From assembly GCF_019880205.1 (NCBI RefSeq), contig NZ_CP082292.1, forward strand, positions 3,100,001-3,164,000: a stretch of DNA of 64,000 bases, in the 5' to 3' direction. Shown in pieces: positions 55,062 through 63,431 of the stretch; position 1 is the stretch's first letter; every line of letters starts with the position of its first letter. This DNA comes from Pantoea alfalfae (GTDB lineage: Bacteria > Pseudomonadota > Gammaproteobacteria > Enterobacterales > Enterobacteriaceae). The notes beneath the pieces are model-generated. The model searched no databases. It saw only the letters and a list, made by a program, of their open reading frames with translations, and was not told the origin of the DNA. Position numbers and translations under genes: made by a program.

Positions 55062-55244
55062 ATGAATCAACACGAGTGGGCCAGCTACATCGGCCATATG
55101 GAGCAGATCCTGCAACTGGAACTGGATGACGCCCGCCGCGCTGAACTGCTGATCCAGCTGTCGCGTATCGCGGTGATGGCTGCGCCGCTGATGGCGTTTC
55201 CGCTGGATGATCGACTGGAAGTGGCAGGAGTATACCAGGCATGA
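55062..55244 (+). CDS. hpxX: Oxalurate catabolism protein HpxX (AtzG/GatC-like)
   Basis: A 60-aa helical protein (MNQHEWASYIGHMEQILQLEL...) of the small AtzG/HpxX family, which resembles GatC and accompanies AtzE-type amidases as a stabilising partner. AGGAG precedes the ATG, and the stop overlaps hpxY by 4 nt (ATGA), supporting complex formation with HpxY. Confidence 0.88.
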   Translation: MNQHEWASYIGHMEQILQLELDDARRAELLIQLSRIAVMAAPLMAFPLDDRLEVAGVYQA

Positions 55245-56638
55245 GATTAGGTGACGTTTCAATTCAGACGCTGCAACAGGCTATCCAGCAGGGTGAGATC
55301 AGCGCACTGGAAGTGGCGAAGCGCACGCTGCAGGCAGTTGAGCAGCATAATCCGGCGCTGAATGCCTGGACGGAGGTCACCGGGCCGCGCATGTTAAAAG
55401 AGGCCAGCGCCATTGATGCGCAGCGGCAGCGTGGCGAAAAGCTGCCCCCGCTGGCGGGCATCCCGTATGCGGTGAAAAACCTGTTTGATGTGGCGGGTCA
55501 CAGCACGCTGGCCGGTGCCAGCCTGTTCCGCGATCGCCCTGCGGCACAGGCCGATGCGTTTGCCGTCGGAAAACTGCGGCATGCTGGCGCGCTGCTGTCG
55601 GGCATGCTGAACATGGATGCCTACGCGTATGGTTTTACCACCGAAAACAGCCATTATGGTGCGACCCACAATCCGCGCGATCTCAGCCGCGTGGCGGGCG
55701 GTTCGTCAGGCGGTTCGGCCGCCGCGGTAGCCGCCGGGCTGGTCCACTTTTCGCTCGGCACCGACACCAACGGTTCGATTCGGGTGCCCGCGTCGCTGTG
55801 CGGTATTTTTGGTCTTAAGCCGACCTTTGGCCGGTTATCTCGCAGCGGCAGTCATCCGTTTGTTGCCAGCCTCGATCACATCGGGCCGCTGGCGCGGCGG
55901 GTTGAAGACCTGGCGCTGGTATATGATCTGTTACAGGGCGCAGACCACACCGATACGTTTCAGGCCGATCGTCCGGTGGCCGCGACGCTGCCGGGGCTGT
56001 CACTGGGCAGCGAAGGATTACGCTGCGGCGTGCTGGGTGGCTTTTTTGCCCGCTGGTGCGATGAGGATGCCCGCGCTGCCGTCGCGGTGGTTGCGGCAGC
56101 GCTTGAAGCCCAGGAAGAGGTGCTGATGCCGGACGCAGAGGTGGCCCGCTCGGCGGCGTTTATCATGACCGCCGCAGAAGGTGGCAATCACTATCTCCCT
56201 GCCCTGCGTCAGATACCGGAGCAGTTTGAACCAAACTCCCGTGAGCGTCTGCTGGCGGGTGCCATGATGCCAGGTGCCTGGTACGTGCAGGCGCAGCGCT
56301 TCCGTCGTCATTTCCAGCAGCAGGTGTTACCGCTGTTTGATCGCTTCGATGTGCTGATCGCGCCGGCGACGCCCTGCAGCGCGATCACTATCGGTCAGCA
56401 GACCCTGACGATTCAGGGCGAATCGCTGCCTGCTAAGGCGAGCATGGGGATGCTGACGCAGCCGATCTCCTTCCTGGGATTACCGGTCTGTACCGTGCCG
56501 CTGGCGACCCGAAGTGGTCTGCCGATTGGATTACAGCTTATCGCCCGTCCGTTTAACGAAGAGGCGGTGTTACGTGCCGCCTGGACACTGGAACAATGCG
56601 GCATCACGATGCCGCAAATCAATATGGCAGGAGCCTGA
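55241..56638 (+). CDS. hpxY: AtzE-family amidase HpxY
   Basis: A 465-aa amidase-signature enzyme with the Ser-cisSer-Lys triad: Lys in YAVKNLFDVAG, the Ser pair in VAGGSSGGSAAAVAAG, and FGLKPTFGRLSR. In Klebsiella it belongs to oxalurate breakdown together with HpxX and HpxZ, probably forming oxamate. It overlaps both neighbours, which implies one translation-coupled operon. Confidence 0.88.
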   Translation: MRLGDVSIQTLQQAIQQGEISALEVAKRTLQAVEQHNPALNAWTEVTGPRMLKEASAIDAQRQRGEKLPPLAGIPYAVKNLFDVAGHSTLAGASLFRDRPAAQADAFAVGKLRHAGALLSGMLNMDAYAYGFTTENSHYGATHNPRDLSRVAGGSSGGSAAAVAAGLVHFSLGTDTNGSIRVPASLCGIFGLKPTFGRLSRSGSHPFVASLDHIGPLARRVEDLALVYDLLQGADHTDTFQADRPVAATLPGLSLGSEGLRCGVLGGFFARWCDEDARAAVAVVAAALEAQEEVLMPDAEVARSAAFIMTAAEGGNHYLPALRQIPEQFEPNSRERLLAGAMMPGAWYVQAQRFRRHFQQQVLPLFDRFDVLIAPATPCSAITIGQQTLTIQGESLPAKASMGMLTQPISFLGLPVCTVPLATRSGLPIGLQLIARPFNEEAVLRAAWTLEQCGITMPQINMAGA

Positions 56639-57018
56639 TGAACAGAGAGATTAATTTACCGCAGGTGCTTACCGAGGTGACGGCGCAGTTTTATCGCTAC
56701 GAGCAGGCGCTGGTCAGCAATGATGTGGCCGAACTGGATGCCCTGTTCTGGCACGACCCGCGAACCGTGCGCCTTGGCGCGGGTGAGAACCTGTATGGCA
56801 TTGATGAGATTCGGGCCTTCCGTGCCGCGCGTCCGTCAGCCGGGCTGAACCGGACGCTGCGCAACACCGTGATTACCACTTTTGGTGAGAATTATGCGGT
56901 CTGCAGCACTGAATTTACCCGCACCGGTAGCGATAAAATTGGCCGTCAGCAGCAGACCTGGGTGCGAATGCCCCACGGCTGGTGCATCGTGGCGGCGCAG
57001 GTCAGTCTGATGAGCTGA
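56638..57018 (+). CDS. hpxZ: Oxalurate catabolism protein HpxZ (DUF3225)
   Basis: A 126-aa protein of the SnoaL/NTF2-like fold found beside AtzE-type amidases (FYRYEQALVSNDVAELDALFWHD, RLGAGENLYGIDEIRAFRAAR). Its ATG overlaps the hpxY stop by one base. The precise biochemical role is not established to my knowledge. Confidence 0.86.
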   Translation: MNREINLPQVLTEVTAQFYRYEQALVSNDVAELDALFWHDPRTVRLGAGENLYGIDEIRAFRAARPSAGLNRTLRNTVITTFGENYAVCSTEFTRTGSDKIGRQQQTWVRMPHGWCIVAAQVSLMS

Positions 57019-57023
57019 CACTG

Positions 57024-57061
57024 TCCGGCGCTTCGCCCGCTCAACAGGGGCAAGCGCCGGA
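57024..57061. terminator. Hairpin between converging hpxZ and allantoinase genes
   Basis: TCCGGCGCTT/AAGCGCCGGA forms a 10-bp stem with further GCCC/GGGC pairing inside. It lies in the 49-bp convergent gap. No T run follows, so it is a probable mRNA end structure rather than a classical terminator. Confidence 0.55.
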
Positions 57062-57067
57062 ACCGGC

Positions 57068-58021
57068 TTACGGTGCCGGGTGCGTGGTGATCCAGTGGTC
57101 GGCGATCTGCTGGCGGGTACAGATCCAGACATCGTCATGCTGCTGGATGTGATCAAGGAAGTTCTGCAGCGCGCGGAATTTGCCAGGACGGCCCAGCAGG
57201 CGACAATGCATGCCGATCGACATCATCTTCGGCGCGGTTTCACCCTCTTCATACAGCACATCGAACGTATCACGCAGATAGGTAAAGAACTGTTCGGCGG
57301 TGTTAAACCCCTGCGGCGAGGCAAAGCGCATGTCGTTGCACTCCAGGGTATAGGGGATAATCAGGTGCGGTTTCACCGTGCCATCCTGACAGGTGACCTG
57401 GGTCCAGAACGGCAGATCGTCGCCGTAGTAGTCGCTGTCGTAGCTGAAACCGCCCTGCTCCACCACCAGCCGACGGGTGTTCGGGCTGTCGCGGCCGGTG
57501 TACCAGCCGGTCGGCGCTTTACCAAACAGATCCACCAGCACATCGACCGCCTGCTGCATATGCTGACGTTCAGTTTTTGCATCCATACCCTGATAGTGGA
57601 TCCAGCGCCAGCCGTGGCTGACCACATCGTAATCCGCCTGTTTAATCGCCTCAACGACTTCCGGATGACGTGCCAGCGCCATCGCCACGCCAAACACGGT
57701 TAATGGCAGACCGCGTTTCTGAAATTCATTGTGGATGCGCCAGAATCCGGCGCGGGAGCCGTACTCATACAGCGACTCCATCGACATGTGCCGATCGGTA
57801 TAGCTCGCTGCACCGATGATATCGGAGAGAAACTGCTCCGAGCCGGCATCGCCATGCAGCACGCTGTTTTCAGCGCCTTCTTCGTAGTTCAGAACAAACT
57901 GCACCGCCACACGGCTGTTGTTGGGCCAGGCGGCGTGTGGCGGATTAGCGCCATAACCGATTAAATCGCGCGGATAGTTTTTGTTAAAGCTGTACTCTTT
58001 CTTCTCTGCAGCGTCAGTCAT
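57068..58021 (-). CDS. puuE: Allantoinase, PuuE/HpxB type (polysaccharide deacetylase fold)
   Basis: A 317-aa NodB-fold hydrolase that opens allantoin to allantoate without the classical amidohydrolase metal centre. PuuE hallmarks are RDLIGYGANPPHAAWPNNSRVAVQFVLNYEEGAE, DYDVVSHGWRWIHYQ and GWYTGRDSPNTRRLVVE. The ATG at 58021 follows AAGGAAG; a GTG just before it is less likely. It is last of the hpxSAB operon, 34 bp after the racemase gene. Confidence 0.93.
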   Translation of the reverse strand: MTDAAEKKEYSFNKNYPRDLIGYGANPPHAAWPNNSRVAVQFVLNYEEGAENSVLHGDAGSEQFLSDIIGAASYTDRHMSMESLYEYGSRAGFWRIHNEFQKRGLPLTVFGVAMALARHPEVVEAIKQADYDVVSHGWRWIHYQGMDAKTERQHMQQAVDVLVDLFGKAPTGWYTGRDSPNTRRLVVEQGGFSYDSDYYGDDLPFWTQVTCQDGTVKPHLIIPYTLECNDMRFASPQGFNTAEQFFTYLRDTFDVLYEEGETAPKMMSIGMHCRLLGRPGKFRALQNFLDHIQQHDDVWICTRQQIADHWITTHPAP

Positions 58022-58055
58022 CACTGGCTTCCTTTCTGGATTCGGGAAAGTTCCG

Positions 58056-58787
58056 TTAGTTTAGATGCTGAAACGCACCTGAGAGAGGTTTCTGCAAAGG
58101 CCAGGCCAGATCGCCATGTTTGCTGGTGCCAAAGCCAAGCGCCACCAGCGATTCGACCATTTTTACTGCTGCACTGACACCATCGATCACTGGCAGGCCC
58201 AGTTCCTGGGTCAGTGAAGCAGCCAGCGTCGCCATTCCGCCACAGCCCAGCACAATCGCCCCGCTGCCATCTTCCCGCTTCGCCTGAATGCAGCGCTGCC
58301 GCACTTTTTCCTGCGCCAGGCCGCTGCCATCCTCCAGTGCCAGTACTGGCAGATCGATGGCATGCAGCGCGGCACAGTGATGGGTAAAGCCATACTGCTG
58401 CAGCAGATGACGCGCAATCACCAGGGTGCGCGGCAGCGTGGTGACAATAGAGAAACGCGTCGCCAGCAGCGTGGCGGTGTGCATCGCCGCTTCCGCAATG
58501 CCAATCACCGGTCCGCTGGCCAGCTCACGTGCTGCCAGTAAACCCGGATCGCCAAAGCAGGCGATGACGTGACCGCTGACGCCCTGTTCCCTGCCGAGCC
58601 TGATCTGCTCCAGCACACCGATGGCGGCGATCGCCTCATCGAAGTGGCCTTCAATGGAGGGCACACCCTGCGACGGCGAAACCGCCAGAATTTCGGTACC
58701 CGGCGCGGCGACGGCACGGGCGGCCTGGCCGATGGTTTCGGTCATCGCCAGGCTGGTGTTGGGGTTAATCACCTGAATCAGACTCAT
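58056..58787 (-). CDS. hpxA: Allantoin racemase HpxA (Asp/Glu/hydantoin racemase family)
   Basis: A 243-aa racemase with the two catalytic Cys, one in VIACFGDPG and one in VLGCGGMA, and the N-terminal signature IQVINPNTSLAMT. It interconverts R- and S-allantoin so that both reach allantoinase. It overlaps hpxS by 4 nt. Confidence 0.92.
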   Translation of the reverse strand: MSLIQVINPNTSLAMTETIGQAARAVAAPGTEILAVSPSQGVPSIEGHFDEAIAAIGVLEQIRLGREQGVSGHVIACFGDPGLLAARELASGPVIGIAEAAMHTATLLATRFSIVTTLPRTLVIARHLLQQYGFTHHCAALHAIDLPVLALEDGSGLAQEKVRQRCIQAKREDGSGAIVLGCGGMATLAASLTQELGLPVIDGVSAAVKMVESLVALGFGTSKHGDLAWPLQKPLSGAFQHLN

Positions 58788-59506
58788 GAGGCAGCTCCAG
58801 AGTTTGCGGCAAACAGTCGGGAGAAATCGGGCAGGGTTTCCCCGCTGCGCTCAAAGTGCAGGCTGGAGACGATATGCTCAAAGTGATGTTGTAGCGCCTG
58901 CGTCAGCGGTTCCTGCGCGCGCGCGCGCAGTAACTTCAGCAGATTGTCGTGATCGTCACAGCGGCAGCCGCGCTGCCAGGGCGCGCCATAGGCGGCGATC
59001 ACCAGCGAGGAGCGCTGCGTCAGGCTGGTCACCATGCCGGTAAGCACCTGATTGCCGGAGATCGCCTGCAGCTGGATATGAAATGCCGCAGAGAGCCGGA
59101 TCGCTGCCGGACCATCCTGATCGGCAAGCGCCTGGTTCTCCTGCTCGATGAGCTGCTCCAGCGCCACCAGATGGGGAGGCTGCAGATGCGCCAGTACCGC
59201 GGGCAGATTAGCGCACTCCATTAAACTGCGGGTTGAGAAGATGTCCCGCGCCTCTTCAACTCCGGGTGTCGCCACCTGCGCACCACGTTTGGGCGTCAGC
59301 GTCACCATCTGCACCGCCGCGAGGCGTTGCAGCACTTTACGGATGCCGGTGCGGCTTACACCAAAGACCCCGGAAAGGGCCTCTTCCGGCAATTTGCTGC
59401 CCGGCGGTAGCTGATGTTCAACAATGGCGTTCATTAACGCCTGATAGATCCCTTCATCCTTATCCTGCAGCCTGGTGGCGTCTCGCTGGCCTGTTTTACT
59501 CGTCAT
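58784..59506 (-). CDS. hpxS: GntR-family regulator HpxS
   Basis: A 240-aa GntR/FCD regulator with an N-terminal winged helix (about residues 17-85, LPPGSKLPEEALSGVFGVSRTGIRKVLQRLA) and an FCD effector domain. It heads hpxSAB and is divergent from the NCS1 permease gene. GTATAC-centred palindromes lie in the shared promoter region and are probably its operators, with allantoin or a derivative as possible effector. Confidence 0.88.
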   Translation of the reverse strand: MTSKTGQRDATRLQDKDEGIYQALMNAIVEHQLPPGSKLPEEALSGVFGVSRTGIRKVLQRLAAVQMVTLTPKRGAQVATPGVEEARDIFSTRSLMECANLPAVLAHLQPPHLVALEQLIEQENQALADQDGPAAIRLSAAFHIQLQAISGNQVLTGMVTSLTQRSSLVIAAYGAPWQRGCRCDDHDNLLKLLRARAQEPLTQALQHHFEHIVSSLHFERSGETLPDFSRLFAANSGAAS

Positions 59507-59540
59507 TACCTGCTCCGGTCACTCGCTGTGTGCTACATAT

Positions 59541-59548
59541 CGTATACG
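59541..59548. promoter_or_regulatory. Candidate HpxS operator 1
   Basis: CGTATACG is a perfect 8-bp palindrome 35 bp upstream of hpxS. Its centre lies 22 bp, two helical turns, from a second GTATAC palindrome. FCD-type GntR regulators commonly bind such GTATAC-centred sites. Confidence 0.6.
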
Positions 59549-59561
59549 TGAAAATTAAATA

Positions 59562-59571
59562 TTGTATACAA
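59562..59571. promoter_or_regulatory. Candidate HpxS operator 2
   Basis: TTGTATACAA is a perfect 10-bp palindrome between hpxS and the permease gene, 10 bp before a sigma-54-like element. An exact 13-bp copy (ATTGTATACAAGA) recurs inside the permease gene. Confidence 0.65.
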
Positions 59572-59581
59572 GAAAAGAGAT

Positions 59582-59598
59582 CTGGCCTGAATCCTGCA
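59582..59598 (+). promoter_or_regulatory. Weak sigma-54 promoter candidate for the permease gene
   Basis: CTGGCCTGAATCCTGCA keeps the GG-N10-GC spacing but has three mismatches to the sigma-54 consensus. It lies 53 bp before the permease ATG. It is supported mainly by the two better sigma-54 promoters in the same locus. Confidence 0.45.
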
Positions 59599-59650
59599 AT
59601 ACCGTCCTACCAGATTATTCATTCCACTTTCAGGTACAGGAGCAGGTTTC

Positions 59651-61159
59651 ATGCCAAATCAATCAACGGTGGCCAGCACGGCCTCTGAAGCCAGTGCCCA
59701 TTACAGCCCACGGCTCTGTAACGACGACCTGGCACCGACACGCGATCAGAACTGGTCGTGGTACAACATTTTCTCTTTCTGGATGTCCGATGTGCACAGT
59801 ATGGGCGGCTATGTGGTGGCCGCCAGTTTCTTCACGCTGGGACTAGCCAGCTGGCAGGTGTTGCTTTGCCTGCTCGCCGGGATCTGCATCGTGCAGATCT
59901 GTGCGAATCTGGTGGCGAAACCGAGCCAGATGGCGGGCGTGCCTTATGCGGTGATTTGCCGTCAGGCGTTTGGCGTATTTGGTGCCAATATTCCAGCAGT
60001 CATTCGCGGGCTAATCGCCTTCGCCTGGTATGGCATCCAGACTTATCTGGCGGCGAACGCCCTGATGCTGGTGCTGCTGAAGTTCGTGCCTTCTCTGACG
60101 TCGATGACCGTGCCGCACTGGCTGGGCCTGTCGCTGCTGGGCTGGTGCTGTTTCGGGGTGATGTGGTTACTGCAGGCGATGGTGTTCTGGCACGGCATGA
60201 ACGCCATTAAACGGTTTATCGATGTCGCTGGACCAGCGGTTTATGTGGTGATGGTCGCGCTGGCGGGCTGGATTGTATACAAGACCGGCTTTGACGGGAT
60301 CTCCTTTACCCTGGCAAGCAAATCGCTGACCGCGGGCGAGCAAACGTGGCAGATGATTACGGCCACGGCGTTGGTGGTCTCCTACTTCTCCGGGCCGCTG
60401 CTGAACTTCGGTGACTTTTCACGCTACGGCAAGAACATGTCAGAGATTCGCCGCGGCAACCGCTGGGGCCTGCCGTTTAACTTCCTGCTGTTCTCTGTGG
60501 TGACGGTGGTGATTGTGTCAGGCACGCAGTCGCTGTTTGGCAAAATAATTACCGATCCCATCGAAACCGTGAGCATGGTTGGCAACGATCTGGCCGTTGC
60601 GATCGGTCTGCTGACCATGATTACTGCCACTATCGGCATCAATATCGTGGCGAATTTCGTTTCACCCGCTTTTGACTTCTCCAACTGTTCACCGCAGAAA
60701 ATCAGCTTCCGTACTGGTGGCATGATCGCTGCCGTTGGCTCGGTGCTGTTAACACCATGGAACCTGTTCCAGTCGCCTGAGCTGATTCACTACACGCTGG
60801 ATGTGCTGGGATCGTTTATCGGGCCGCTGTTCGGGATTCTGCTGACCGATTTCTATCTGATTAAACGTGGACATATTTCGGTCGACGATCTGTTTAACGA
60901 CACACCTGCAGGCCGTTACTGGTATCGCGGTGGCTTTAACCCTAAAGCGATTGGCGCGCTGCTGCCGTCGGTGGCAATTTGCCTGGTGATTAGCTTTATC
61001 CCTTCCCTGCATCAGGTAGCGAACTTCAGCTGGTTTATTGGTGCCGGTCTGGCGGCAGGCTGCTATCGCTTTATCGCCCGTGAAGATCGCGAGGCGGAGG
61101 ATGTGACCCGCTGGCATAGCGAGGGAATGGCGCAGAAGAAGCAAGCCGCGGCTGAATAG
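59651..61159 (+). CDS. NCS1-family permease, probable allantoin transporter
   Basis: A 502-aa NCS1 (purine/cytosine/allantoin) transporter with about 12 transmembrane segments. Family motifs are RDQNWSWYNIFSFWMSDVHS, QMAGVPYAVICRQAFGVFGANIPA and GDFSRYGKNM, and the C-terminus is long and charged. Position next to hpxSAB suggests allantoin as substrate. CAGGAGCAGG precedes the ATG. The gene contains an internal perfect copy of the candidate HpxS operator. Confidence 0.9.
   Translation: MPNQSTVASTASEASAHYSPRLCNDDLAPTRDQNWSWYNIFSFWMSDVHSMGGYVVAASFFTLGLASWQVLLCLLAGICIVQICANLVAKPSQMAGVPYAVICRQAFGVFGANIPAVIRGLIAFAWYGIQTYLAANALMLVLLKFVPSLTSMTVPHWLGLSLLGWCCFGVMWLLQAMVFWHGMNAIKRFIDVAGPAVYVVMVALAGWIVYKTGFDGISFTLASKSLTAGEQTWQMITATALVVSYFSGPLLNFGDFSRYGKNMSEIRRGNRWGLPFNFLLFSVVTVVIVSGTQSLFGKIITDPIETVSMVGNDLAVAIGLLTMITATIGINIVANFVSPAFDFSNCSPQKISFRTGGMIAAVGSVLLTPWNLFQSPELIHYTLDVLGSFIGPLFGILLTDFYLIKRGHISVDDLFNDTPAGRYWYRGGFNPKAIGALLPSVAICLVISFIPSLHQVANFSWFIGAGLAAGCYRFIAREDREAEDVTRWHSEGMAQKKQAAAE
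60273..60282. promoter_or_regulatory. Intragenic copy of the candidate HpxS operator
   Basis: TTGTATACAA lies inside the permease coding sequence (encoding Ile-Val-Tyr-Lys). The surrounding 13 bp are identical to those of the intergenic site 711 bp upstream. It could be chance or a second operator for looping. Confidence 0.4.
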
Positions 61160-61170
61160 CAGACAGCAAA

Positions 61171-61200
61171 AAGCCGATTCATTTCTGAATCGGCTTTTTT
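61171..61200 (+). terminator. Terminator of the permease gene
   Basis: AAGCCGATTCA/TGAATCGGCTT with a TTTC loop, followed by six T residues. Confidence 0.92.
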
Positions 61201-61208
61201 AAAGAGAT

Positions 61209-61285
61209 TGGCGGAACGGACGGGGCTCGAACCCGCGACCCCCTGCGTGACAGGCAGGTATTCTAACCAACTGAACTACCGCTCC
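61209..61285 (-). tRNA. aspV: tRNA-Asp (anticodon GTC)
   Basis: The 77-nt minus-strand sequence from GGAGCGGTAG to GTTCCGCCA folds as a cloverleaf. The acceptor stem is GGAGCGG/CCGTTCC, the anticodon loop is CTGTCAC within CCTGC/GCAGG, the T arm is GCGGGTTCGAGCCCCGT and the CCA end is encoded. It is almost identical to E. coli tRNA-Asp, and the place beside dnaQ is that of E. coli aspV. No island is attached to its 3' side other than the hpx locus beyond the permease terminator. Confidence 0.97.
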
Positions 61286-61419
61286 GCGCTTTGTTCCCCG
61301 TCGGGAACGAGGCGCATAGTAATGGCAGCCTGTTACGGCGTCAATGCTTTTTCCGACCGAACAGATCGTTTGCTGTTTTTTTCAGCTTGCCGCTGATTTT
61401 CTCAACAAAATCACGCAAT

Positions 61420-62151
61420 TCAGCCGCGCCACAGACAGCTGCCGCCTTTTTTCATCACCAGATCCAGACGGGATTCATGAGCAACCACCTCTTCTTCGCT
61501 GGCCGTGACCACACGCAGTGCAGAAGCGGGACGCACGATGCGCTGGATGCTCTCTCCCTGAGCCTGTCGGGCGCTTTCACTCTCCGATAAAAAGGAGAGA
61601 GAGGTCTGCCCGCCGGTCATGGTCAGGAACACTTCTGCCAGAATCTCGGCATCGAGCAGTGCGCCGTGCAGGGTTCGTTTGGTGTTGTCTATTTCGTAAC
61701 GTGAGCAGAGCGCATCAAGGCTGTTACGCTTGCCGGGAAACATTCGACGCGCCAGTGCCAGGCTGTCGGTAATTTTGCAGAAGGTTTCGGTTTTCTCAAT
61801 GCCGCGATTCAGCTTTGAAAATTCGTAATCCATAAAGCCGATATCAAACGGCGCGTTATGGATGACTAATTCGGCACCGCGAATATAGTCGAGAAACTCA
61901 TCGGCGATTTCGCTGAACGCGGGCTTGTCGGCCAGAAACTCATCCGCAATCCCATGTACACCAAAAGCTTCAGGATCGACCAGCCGATCGGGCTTGAGAT
62001 ACATATGGAAATTGTTGCCGGTCAGGCGACGGTTAATCACCTCTACCGCACCAATCTCAATGATGCGGTGCCCCTCATAATGTACCCCGATCATATTCAT
62101 GCCGGTGGTTTCAGTATCGAGAACGATCTGGCGGTTATTTGCAGTGCTCAT
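61420..62151 (-). CDS. dnaQ: DNA polymerase III epsilon subunit DnaQ (proofreading exonuclease)
   Basis: A 243-aa 3'-5' exonuclease. ExoI ([10 protein letters not shown]), ExoII ([16 protein letters not shown]) and ExoIII ([16 protein letters not shown]) motifs carry the DEDDh active site. The C-terminal tail, with a Gln-rich linker region and final WRG, binds the alpha subunit. It is divergent from rnhA with overlapping promoters, as in E. coli. Confidence 0.97.
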   Translation of the reverse strand: MSTANNRQIVLDTETTGMNMIGVHYEGHRIIEIGAVEVINRRLTGNNFHMYLKPDRLVDPEAFGVHGIADEFLADKPAFSEIADEFLDYIRGAELVIHNAPFDIGFMDYEFSKLNRGIEKTETFCKITDSLALARRMFPGKRNSLDALCSRYEIDNTKRTLHGALLDAEILAEVFLTMTGGQTSLSFLSESESARQAQGESIQRIVRPASALRVVTASEEEVVAHESRLDLVMKKGGSCLWRG

Positions 62152-62202
62152 AAGACCCGTTTTATGTCAGACTTGGCGCTTTTGAGAGGAAGTCTACCAG
62201 AG

Positions 62203-62670
62203 ATGCGCAAACAGGTAGAAATATTCACCGATGGATCCTGTCTTGGAAATCCCGGTCCCGGCGGTTACGGGGCGATTTTACGCTACGGTCAGCATGAGAA
62301 AACCTTTAGCGCGGGCTATTACCTTACCACTAACAACCGGATGGAGCTGATGGCGGCGATTGTCTCGCTTGAAGCGCTGACCCAGCCGTGCGATGTGGTG
62401 CTCAGCACCGACAGTCAGTATGTGCGTCAGGGGATCACCAGCTGGATCCATAACTGGAAAAAGCGTGGCTGGAAAACCGCCGATAAAAAGCCGGTGAAGA
62501 ATGTCGATCTCTGGCAGCGTCTCGACTTAGCCCTCAGTACCCATAAGATTCAGTGGGAGTGGGTTAAAGGCCATGCCGGACACCCGGAAAACGAGCGCTG
62601 CGATGTGCTGGCCCGCAGCGCGGCGGAAAATCCTGCTTTTGAGGATATCGGCTATAAAGCCGAGTCCTGA
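62203..62670 (+). CDS. rnhA: Ribonuclease HI
   Basis: A 155-aa enzyme, same length as E. coli RNase HI, with the catalytic residues in [16 protein letters not shown] (Asp), [10 protein letters not shown] (Glu) and [10 protein letters not shown] (Asp). It removes RNA from RNA-DNA hybrids. The ATG at 62203 gives [11 protein letters not shown]; the earlier open frame runs back into dnaQ. Its 3' end overlaps the converging yafS by 19 bp. Confidence 0.97.
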   Translation: MRKQVEIFTDGSCLGNPGPGGYGAILRYGQHEKTFSAGYYLTTNNRMELMAAIVSLEALTQPCDVVLSTDSQYVRQGITSWIHNWKKRGWKTADKKPVKNVDLWQRLDLALSTHKIQWEWVKGHAGHPENERCDVLARSAAENPAFEDIGYKAES

Positions 62671-63389
62671 TCCTCTGCTTTCCGGAACTGACGTGTGGCA
62701 TTGACCGTCTGACGAATCTTGCTGGTACTCAGGCTCTTCTTTGCCCGGGTCGGCAGCAGCGGGAAGGTTCGCTTGCGCGCCACCACAATATTCAGACACC
62801 CCAGCGCCGGTAAGTGGGCGCTGATCAGTTTCCCGCCCTGCTGATGCCATGGCAGCACCTGAAATCGGGTGCGGTAGACCACCTCATAATTCAATAGTCC
62901 CAGCCAGTCGAGCAATCGCATCTGGCTGAACATCCGCCCGCTCCAGGGGGCTTTACGAGTTAATCCCGGTACCATTTTACTGACACCGAGCAGGCTGAAA
63001 GGATTGAAGCCGCTGATGATCATCCAGCCATCGTCGATTAATACCCTGTCTACTTCGCGTAACACCCGGTGAGGATCCTGACTCCAGGCAAGCGTATGGG
63101 CAAGCAGACAGGCATCAATCGATTTCGACTCAAACGGCAATTGCATCGGGTCAGCCCGCACCTGTAATAGCTCGCCTTCGCTGCCCACATTGACCTGATG
63201 TGAAATAGCACAGTTTTCGGTGTTGATTTCTGCGCTGAGGTTGCCAAGCTTAAGCATATGAAAGCCATAAAGCTTTCCGAGATAAGGCTGAAGCTGCTGC
63301 GTTAGCGCGTCGCGGAAATAATCTCCCCACGGCATGTTACGCCAGGACAGCGGTGCGTTCAGAACCTGGCGTGATTTAGCGGGCTTCAT
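62652..63389 (-). CDS. yafS: SAM-dependent methyltransferase YafS
   Basis: A 245-aa class I methyltransferase-like protein (Methyltransf_11 type). The N-terminal part is [21 protein letters not shown], the acidic-loop region is [21 protein letters not shown], and then [20 protein letters not shown] follows. The glycine-rich motif I is poorly conserved, as in YafS orthologues. The substrate is unknown. It is divergent from gloB. Confidence 0.9.
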   Translation of the reverse strand: MKPAKSRQVLNAPLSWRNMPWGDYFRDALTQQLQPYLGKLYGFHMLKLGNLSAEINTENCAISHQVNVGSEGELLQVRADPMQLPFESKSIDACLLAHTLAWSQDPHRVLREVDRVLIDDGWMIISGFNPFSLLGVSKMVPGLTRKAPWSGRMFSQMRLLDWLGLLNYEVVYRTRFQVLPWHQQGGKLISAHLPALGCLNIVVARKRTFPLLPTRAKKSLSTSKIRQTVNATRQFRKAEDQDSAL

Positions 63390-63431
63390 GCTTTACGCTC
63401 TTCCTTTTCCTACGACCTGCGAGAGGTGATG

